NCBI RefSeq assembly: GCF_001949145.1 | Contig: NW_019091647.1 | Span: 49,685 to 71,940, forward strand | From: Acanthaster planci | Lineage: Eukaryota; Echinodermata; Asteroidea; Valvatida; Acanthasteridae | Direction: 5' to 3' | Length of the DNA: 22,256 nt | In this document: positions 12,101 to 21,100 of the stretch, in pieces | How positions within the stretch are numbered: the first letter of the stretch is position 1 | Layout of the letters: the number at the start of each line of letters is the position of its first letter | Position numbers and translations under genes: made by a program | The notes under the pieces: generated by a model | Database searches by the model: none | Seen by the model: the letters and a program-made list of their open reading frames with translations, nothing else | What the model was told of the DNA's origin: nothing

Positions 12101-15100
12101 ACAAGTTATATATTCATCACTTGAATAAGTAACAAAAGTCCTTGTGCTGGTGTTGCTATTTGGGTCATATTTTAATCCTTTGAAAAAAAGACAAAAACAA
12201 AGCGTCATGAATGTACTGGTTATAGGACGTGTTAAATTTTCATTAATTGAAAAAGTAACTAAATTCCTTGTGCTGGTTTTACAAAATAGTTCATGTTTTC
12301 ATCCTTTGAAAAAAAGACAAAAAACAGTGTCATGAATGTCCTGGTTATAGGACATGCTATATTTTCATCAATTGAAAAAAGTACCAAAATTCCTTGTATT
12401 GGTCGTAGAAGTGGTCGTAGTGAAATGTGTTACAGTTCTCGCCTTTATATGAGTTTTGCCTTTTACTTTATTGCAAATTTATTTTGCTTGGTTTATGAAT
12501 TCAACCATTTCAGTGAAAAGAAGAGAAATTAGAAGAGAAGAAAATGCAAGAAATATGACAAGAAGAAAAAGAGAATAAAAAAATTTGTGTCCATGTATTT
12601 CCTTGTGTTCTTCTTTTATTGGTTTCTAAGGTTTCACTTACAACTTTTGGGGCAATCAAATTTTGGGTTGGGAAAATATCAATTTTGAACTAAAACTTAC
12701 CCCGTTGGAGGGAAAATGGACAAGTTGGGGATAAAATATAAGGGTGGTTTGAGGGGAATATATATTTTGATATGCAAAAAAAAAATGCCAGAAAACACCC
12801 CATACCTTCAAAAAATAGCAAAGGTTTTACATGTAACAGCGCCGCAAAAAAACACACCTTTTAGACCCCAATTTGTATATCATGACTCATTTTTCCTTCA
12901 TTGCTTGCACACATTCCACTCCGTACACTGCCAGCTGAACATGGACACAGCTTCCCTTGAACTCGCCACACAATACACGCTGGAGTATTGACCATCAATC
13001 CCTCCACATAGCAACCCCACAGCATAGTAACCCGCTGGGCCGCTTCATGGAACAAAGAAGGAATTATGCAACACCACACAATGGGGGCTCTATACAGACC
13101 AGGCGCTGTGAAAGTGATACTCAAGGGTCAATAAAGGTTGCCTGGCTGAACAGACTTGCCACAAGACAGTTCTTTTATGGAGTTCAGAAGAAAAGATACA
13201 AATTTTTGAAGACTTTTGAAAAACAAAAATATGACAAAATCGCCCGGCTGTGTGTATAGCGTTTAAAAAAAGCACCAGGCAGCAAGTAGTTAATAAACTT
13301 TTGACTAATTAGCTTGACCTGCTTTGTTTGGACAGCCATATCTCCTGAAGTAAAGCACCAACAGACATAAAGTTACATTCTCTTAAAGCGCTTGAAATAG
13401 CCTTCATTACTATAATAAAATTAAAATCATCCAATGTACTACCAAAAATTATGCAAATATATGACCTTGATTTGTGAAAATGTGTATTTTTCATAATGCA
13501 TAATTTTCAAATTGCTAGCTTAAGATGTAACCAACTTTTCTAGAAAGATTTAGGATAGAAACTTGTAAGGTTTTGAGTTATGTTCATTTGAACCTTGGCA
13601 AAACCTACAAATATATGAATTGTACATACATGTATACGTGTATAAAATGTACATGTACCTGTACATACATGTATACAATGTAATAGTACTGTGTGCAGTT
13701 AAAACTGCTAGCCTGGCAGCGCAAAGTATAATTCATGACACGACTTATGAGGTAATCCCTCTCACCCCGCTCAATTGAAGGCTTTGAGACATTGGTCAGT
13801 ACCACATTTCATTGTTTTATTAAGTGCAATGTTTATCCTTGTGGCCAGCTAAACCCTAAAAGAGGCTGGGGGAGTCGGAATCTTTTCACCCCATTGTCAT
13901 GTTTATTTTATTTATCTATATCTGTTCATCCAACAGCACATTAAGCGCCAATACGGTCGATTAACAGAAGTGCACCTCCAAGAGTTTGAAACACGTTGGC
14001 CAATCACAATGTGCGAAATCTTTCGACCCTATGCATGTTTGGACAGGATCGAAAGATTTCGCATTGTGATTGGCCAACGCGTTGCAAACTCTTGGAGGTG
14101 CACTTTTGTGAAACGACCGTATTGGTGCTTAATGTGCTGTTGGATGAACAGATATAAATAAATAAAATAAACATGACAATGGGGTGAAGTGATAATTAAG
14201 AGGACAATAAAGAAATGTTCAGTTTTAGAGGTGGGAGGAAAACCCACAATAAAAATTCCAGGGAAAACCTACGGAGCCAGGCAGGGACAGAAAACCCAAT
14301 CTACTTGCTGACCTACATGTACGTGGGATTCGAACCTGGGTCGCAGAGGTGAAAGGCAAGGAAAGAGCCTCTACACCAACCTGACTCCCTTCCCTGACTT
14401 CCCTTTTTTCATGCCCTAAGCCTTCAGTAATTTTTAGTAACTTCTGTTGGTCATTTTTACACCCATTTTTTGAAAATCAAAAGGAAAAGTTCCATTCTCA
14501 CACAGCACCTGTTTACGTCAGCCAGAGATGTATACTTTTCCACTGATGTGCTCAATGCAATTTGGATGACACAAATGAGGCCTTGAACTTCAAATGGCCA
14601 TAGCAAAGCCATTTGTCAGTTTAAAATGAAACTTCACAGTTGTACTGATAATGAGCATATCCAAATGCAGGCCAAGTTTAAAAAAGAAAAACTTGGCATG
14701 GGATAACTGAGTTCTGAGGGTGGGGCAGCAGAATCACCTCCCTCCCGTAGGCCAAAATACCCCGGCTCTTTTAGGGTCAAATGCTGTGGCCACTTGTCAA
14801 TTTAGCTCATTGAGGGGTCAAGAGGGATTACCTCACGAGTCAAGTTATAAATTGTACCCTGCACGACCATGGTGATATGATTTTTGTGTAGACCTACATG
14901 TACATGTACATAGTACTATACACATCACTGTATACATGTACATGTATGTACATGTACATCGTATGTTTAATTTATATTCAGTTTTGCCAAGGTTGAAATA
15001 CACATTACTAAAAACTGTAAGAGTGCCCATCCTAAATGTATGTACAGGTACATGTGCATTTTATACACATAAATGTATTTACAATTCACATGCAAGTTTT

Positions 15101-18100
15101 TGCCAAGGCTTAATGAACATAACTCAAAAACCTGAAGCGTGCCCATCCTAAATCTTTCTGGAAATGTTGGTTACATCTTAAGCTAACAATAAAAAGATAT
15201 GCATTTCTGCAAATCAAGGTCAAAGATCATATATTTGCATGGTTTTTCAGTAGTATGTAGAATAATTTTGATTTTATGTTATGAATGAATGCCATGTTAA
15301 GAGCTTTAAAATTATGTAATTTTTTATCAGAGCCCAGATTGTGCGGTGTTGGATAACTGTCTTTTGTTCACGAACCTGGCACAGTGCACTGCTGACCTCA
15401 TTTCAATGGGGCCAGATTAGCGTGCAGCGGTGCTGTGTGGCTCATCGCTGCGGTGGTGGAGCGCTTTTGTCCCCGGTGGTTTTCCGCTTGCTCTCAATGC
15501 CCCAAACCTTGGTTTAAAACAAGGCTGGATTATCACCACTTTTGAGAGTGAAAAATGTCGGTAATGCCCAGCAGCCTGGTCTTTTGTTTGGAGTACGGTC
15601 TTTTGTTAAAGGGCCCTGTTTCCTTTGTCCGAGTTCGGAGTCCCCGGCAGGAAGTGGTTATAGGTCTCTCAGTTGATTTTGTTCTGCGCAAATGAACTTG
15701 TTATTTAAGCACTCTTTCTTGCTTGGTGACTCCATTCAATTGACCAAGGCAAAAGAGCCGAAACCATACTCTACAGGGGTAACACAGTCCATATGGTTTA
15801 AGCACAAACCCAAAATCCTACCTTAGGGTTCTGTAACCACATCTCAAGCCTTGAAGCTGCTAAGAGTCGAACCTCAGGGAAGCCACAGGCTGCAGTCAAG
15901 ACACGCAGCAAGTTCCTAGGTGTGTCCATGCCTTGACGACGGGTCAGCTGGTCTCGCACAAAATCAACCACATAAGTCTCTACACTATCTTTGAAAAGAC
16001 TGTATCTGTCGAGGAAACCAGTCAGGGACATTGAACCTTGAGACCAGACAGGAAGGTGACAGGTGAGGTGAGCAATTAGCACTACAATGCATGACCAAGT
16101 ACCTGTATTTGCCTTCCAGAGACTAAATTTTCAACTTTACACTCAAACTTTCAACTTGGTTTCTTAACCCCTTGACGCCTGGACTTTTTTCTGAAAGCCG
16201 ACTCCGAGAGTTCCAGCCTCGCTTGGCCACAAAGGCCACCTGCCAAACCGCAAATTCTCGTTTTGTGGCCCTGCGTGCTCTGCACGCTTTGATTTACAGA
16301 AAAAGCTCATTGTTCGGTGGCATGTGGCTCTATTCACGCTTCGAAATTCCCGTTGCCTCTTTTCAAAGTGGGGACTATTGTGAAGCTGGTGATTATGATG
16401 CCAATTCGGCCTTTTCATTTCTTGGCAACACACAAAGGCCAATCACCAAATATACAAGAGCCAGGGTATGCTTTCTCTCACCGTGTTCGCTCGAGCATAG
16501 GCTGAGAATAATAGCTGAAAAGCGGGCTGAGGGATCTCAATTTTTACAGCGAGTCTTACCACTTCCCGGCGCGAAGGGGTTTATTATGTACTGAAATGAA
16601 ATGTGCTTTCTGTCATCTTCTCAATAAATAAACACCCAATGTTATTCACAGAAGAAAATTCCATGTTAAGTCAAATGAATCAGTCGTACTTTTTTAATAC
16701 CAAAAGCCTGTATTGTGCAAAAATAATGTTTATATGCAGAAACCAATGCATACTTTACCCCATGTGGGTACAGCTGAAAAGAATGCACACACTTTTAAGG
16801 CAGTAAGGTCAAAACCTGAAAAGCTTCATAAGAATGCTGTACTCCAAACCAAAGAACTTTGATAAAGTGATGTTAGCTACTGACTCCCTTTAGTCCTATT
16901 CATAGTTATTCATTCCCAATAATCAGCAAATGGAGAGACACCAGTTGCTTTTCTAATTATGGAATTTGGCATTTGAAAAATTTTGAATTTCAGAGTTTAT
17001 TCTTCAATGGAAAGAACTACAGCCCACTTAACTAACTGGTTATCAAGTTTCGGGTCCAATTAGCAAGAAGTGCTGCTTTGTGGATGTTATCTTTAGTATG
17101 ATTTGAGTTTCTGCCGACCCTGTACAGATGACAATGGTGCAGAATCAGCCCAATATTCGTGTACCTTGGAGTGACTCCCTCAGCCTGCAAGTCTGCAGTC
17201 AGATCTACATCTTCTGTCTGATGAGTAGAGGTAGACTCAGAGGATAAATCACTGTCATCACGAAGTGGACTTCCACCTTGGATGAGGAGGACAGTTACAA
17301 GAGCTTGGAAAGGGGGACTTAGCAATGAAGGCTTTGAATGTTCCATTTCAATACTATTTAGTCTAAGCTTTTGAATGTCTAAGGGATGGAGTACAGACTA
17401 CAACTACATGTAAAGACCATTCTTTCATGCATGTTGCACAAAACTTTAATCAGAGGTGGAAATACATTTTGATTAGTTCTTTAATGACTGTCTGCAGGAT
17501 CACTGAGTGTGCAAATGCAACCTGTGCACTACAGAAACACAACTGTGTTGGCAACAATTCCACACTGAAAAAGATTCTACACTGAAAAACACATGCTTAC
17601 AAAAACAATTTTGATACATGAACATGATTGGTTTGCTACTTTGACTATCTAAAAGGAACTTGAGATGTGTGTGAAGCAATAAAGTCAGTTCCTCTCAGAC
17701 TGGATTGCTGCAAATGTATCTATCAAAAGAGTCTGCTTAGACGTTGCCGGGTGCTATGTGTAAATTGACTCCTACATGTAGAAAAGGTTTGTATCTTTCG
17801 AAAGGGCTGTATCTCTTGTTGTTTAAGTTTGTTAAAGTTTCCACTAGATTAAAAATATTGTCGCTCAGGCCAACAAATACCAAAGGCCAGAGGTTTTGCC
17901 TTGAAATATGACCAAGCCCAAATTCTGTGCAATTGTAAAATGTCATAAATCCTTTAGCTCTGTGAGCCACTGTTGTGGGCATTTCAGAACTTACTTAAGA
18001 GATCAGGGTTGCCAGTGGAGAGTCTTAGCTGGTCCACTGGCAGGAGGAGGTGGCGAGGGGGCATCTTAGTGCCAAATGCTGTCTGGACGTTGCTGCAGAA

Positions 18101-21100
18101 CTCATGGCAGCTTGGGTGGTCTACCCAGACTCTCTCTCCCATAGCATCTTCAAGGAAGACCTGAACCAACATGCAACAAGACATAGATATGAAACAATTA
18201 TTAAAATTTAAATCAATGCTACTGTAAGGATGATTGTCAGTAAAATGCGTAAGCATTTTATATCAACCTGCAGTACTGCAAGCTCATAGATTAGTAGTTT
18301 CATAAACAACCATCAAGTAGCAAGTGATCAATTAATTTCAACAAATAATCAACAAAAATGACACTAACATAAAAGAATTTTCATTTTTGCTCTTTTTTTA
18401 TTTAACTACATGTACATTTATTTTCCACCACATTTTTAATTTTTAACACTTACTAAGTGATTGCACTTTCAAATACATGTACACCTTCAGTGTGACCCCA
18501 CTGGCCTCAGTACTCGAGCTTTCATCCAATGAATTATAGATCATTTTTACTTTGAAGTGCACAGTCCTAGGCAAAGAAATGTGTAAAATATTGGTCAAGC
18601 AAACTTGATAGAAAAGCTGTAATCCTCAAAAGTGCCCCTCACACAGCTTGGGTCTTACCTTGACAAATGCTATAGGCCAATTATTCTCAAAGCGATAGAC
18701 GCACATGAGGAGGTTGCAGGCTAGCACTGACACCAGGGGGTTGCCCTTGCTTTTAAAGCTCAAGCTAATGTCTCTCTTGAGCAGACTGCACACATACTGG
18801 AACGGGGAACAAAAGTACAGCAAGTTTAAAACTTTACCACTTCAACTGTCAACATTATCAGTATTGTCACTACACTATTAACCATATACATGTACATACA
18901 TTCAGGTGCAATGTGCACTAAATCACCATACCACATCCGCATTTGTAAGCAAACCTAGGGAAAGCTTGAAATAGAGTACAATTTTAATAAGGGAATAAAT
19001 ATGTTCTTGGCCGGTCTCAAACATGCATTGAAGACACTCTCAGGAGAATGGATGCGACTAATGCTCGAGCTGCAGGCAAGGGTATTATCATTAGACATTA
19101 GTGTAAGACTGACTAAGCACATACATGTATTTAATCCCGTTTTTAAATTCCGTTTTAGTTAGTGAGTCAAAAGAAATCAAGATACGATACATTCCTAAGG
19201 ATTTTGTTCCATAATTTTACTTTCAATTTTCCAAACATCCCCATTCATTTTATGGTATATTCCTTGTGCAAGTAGTCCAAAAGAATCCCTTTATCAGTGT
19301 TTATATGGACTTGGTACGTGTGGCAAGTTCTGTGCACACAGACTCTTGACCAATAGGAATGGATTAAAAAATGGATCAAACAAGCCAACAGCAGGACTGA
19401 AAATTTACAGGGCACAAAAGCCAGTATAAAAGTTTGTGCATACAGTGTAGATGTACAAGATGGACACTTGAAGAACATACGGTATTCACCACACACATGT
19501 ACTTACACCGTACAATAAGATAATTGGATGTAAATGTACCAGTATGCTTTAATTAATTCCAACTATTCTTTTGAAGAAAAGTAAACATATTAAAAACCTA
19601 AAGCTTCTTTTGTAAAGGTTGTGCTATTTGTATCTGTAACACGGGTGACTCACAACAGTGCGCTTCCATGAGTTTGTAATGTGTTGGCCAATGACCTCTT
19701 AAATCTGTTGACCCTTTCCAAACATGCATTGGGTCAACAGATTTCGGGCACTGTGATTGGCCAACACGTTGCAAACTCTTAGAGGTACACTATTGTAAAA
19801 TTGCCAAACTCACTTTTAAGTTATGGAAAATATACATGTAAGTTTATACTTGCAGAGAAGCAATGTTTGGCAGGTCGGTCTGTACACCATGTGTACATGT
19901 ACTAACTAAGGTGGCACACATTGACTTTCACTGACAGTGGTGTAAAACCTCTTGTTGAAAAAACTTCTAATGCATTTGGTTTTAAAACTGGTACCATTTT
20001 ACCTTCATGATACAAGCTATTGAACCCTTGTGAATAATTTCAGCGACATGAAATCCTGTCCAAAATTCAACAATGGCTACATCAGAAAATTAGGCACAGA
20101 TTCAGCCAATAACGACTGGATGGCTCAGCTGAGCTGTTACGGAGAATTTCCCCTCCCTGCTCCCAAAGTCAGTGAATGACAGGATTTTGTTCATCAGATA
20201 TCTAGAAATGTGCAAAATACATATACACATCCCAGAGAGAAGGGTTTGCTTTTGCTGCTTGACTCCAACAAACTGACTCTTCAGTGACTATTTTTCTACT
20301 TTCGAACAAACACTTTGCAATGTTTGCACAATGCCCATTTCTGATCAGACATAACATACATGTACAATGCATCAAATTAAGTGCTACAGATTGGCTCTTT
20401 GCCAATATACTCGTAGTATAGTTCTTGTTATTTAGCAGTGGGCATCACTGTAAAAGGACTGTTCATGGACATGATTTTGAGCACATTGTTGGCATCTGAA
20501 TTTGACTTGTAAGAAGAAAACCAGAGCCAGAGAGACTATATATCAAATAGAATAAATTCACAGTTGTTAATAAATGTTATTTACTCTAGAAACTTGATTT
20601 TTTTTTCATGAACAAGGTGGCAATGTGAGAATCCCTTTTCTTTTGTACTGCTATATATCAAGTATATGCATACAAGGAACATACTCGTGGGCTGTTCCCA
20701 GGATTACGCCTACCCTGCTGCATGGAATGGGAGGGAATCTAAATCAAATATGTTACCGGTACGATAATGGGATGAATCTACACAGGATCGTAAATGGCAT
20801 AGCACCTCAGGAGTTTCAAGGAGAATGGACTGGAACAGTGTTTACATGTATTTGGATTTTTGTGTTCTTGTTTTGAGAAACTTTGGGATCAATTTTACAT
20901 AATATCTATCACCAGGGAAAGAGGAATAAAAATAAAAACTTCTGTTTGCGATTTTTAAAACCAGTGTTGAATAATTTATGTCTGCAAAATCTGTAAAACA
21001 ACTAATCAAATTGGAGTGGCCTTTGGCACATTTATACACAAACATCATTTCCAGAGATTTGGACGCATCATACAAAGGCTTACTGTTCAAACAAAACTCC

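Larger units (their letters stand above)
10109..13289 (+). mobile_element. piggyBac-type DNA transposon, full length but broken, 3181 bp
   Basis: TTAA target duplications lie at 10105-10108 and 13290-13293. The terminal repeats are CCACTTCCTGTCTGGTG (left) and CTACTTGCTGCCTGGTG (right, minus strand), matching at 14 of 17 positions. Between them lies one degenerate piggyBac transposase (10602-12044, plus strand, opposite to INTS1). About 1.25 kb of 3' non-coding DNA follows, including a 126-bp tandem repeat and a possible AATAAA at 12574-12579. The coding part is clearly richer in G+C than the introns around it, which suggests a later arrival. It cannot move itself in this state. Confidence 0.92.
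9854..15821 (-). other. INTS1 intron 5, about 6 kb, nested transposable elements
   Basis: The longest intron. From left to right it holds an old repeat-like stretch (about 9957-10104), the piggyBac-type transposon (10109-13289), the left arm of an inverted duplication (about 13360-13884), a hairpin MITE (13885-14188), a tRNA-derived SINE (about 14225-14395), the right arm (about 14735-15327) and a piggyBac-type MITE remnant (about 15328-15657). At 15658-15821 nothing more is seen. Confidence 0.88.

Noticed and set aside
11806-12132. 108-codon plus-strand frame overlapping the transposase end
   Set aside because: It is in another frame than the Cys/His-rich tail and shows no family feature; the transposase frame explains the region.
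16172-16594. 140-codon plus-strand open frame
   Set aside because: It fills a MITE and runs through its right terminal repeat, has no recognised domain, and its composition follows the element.
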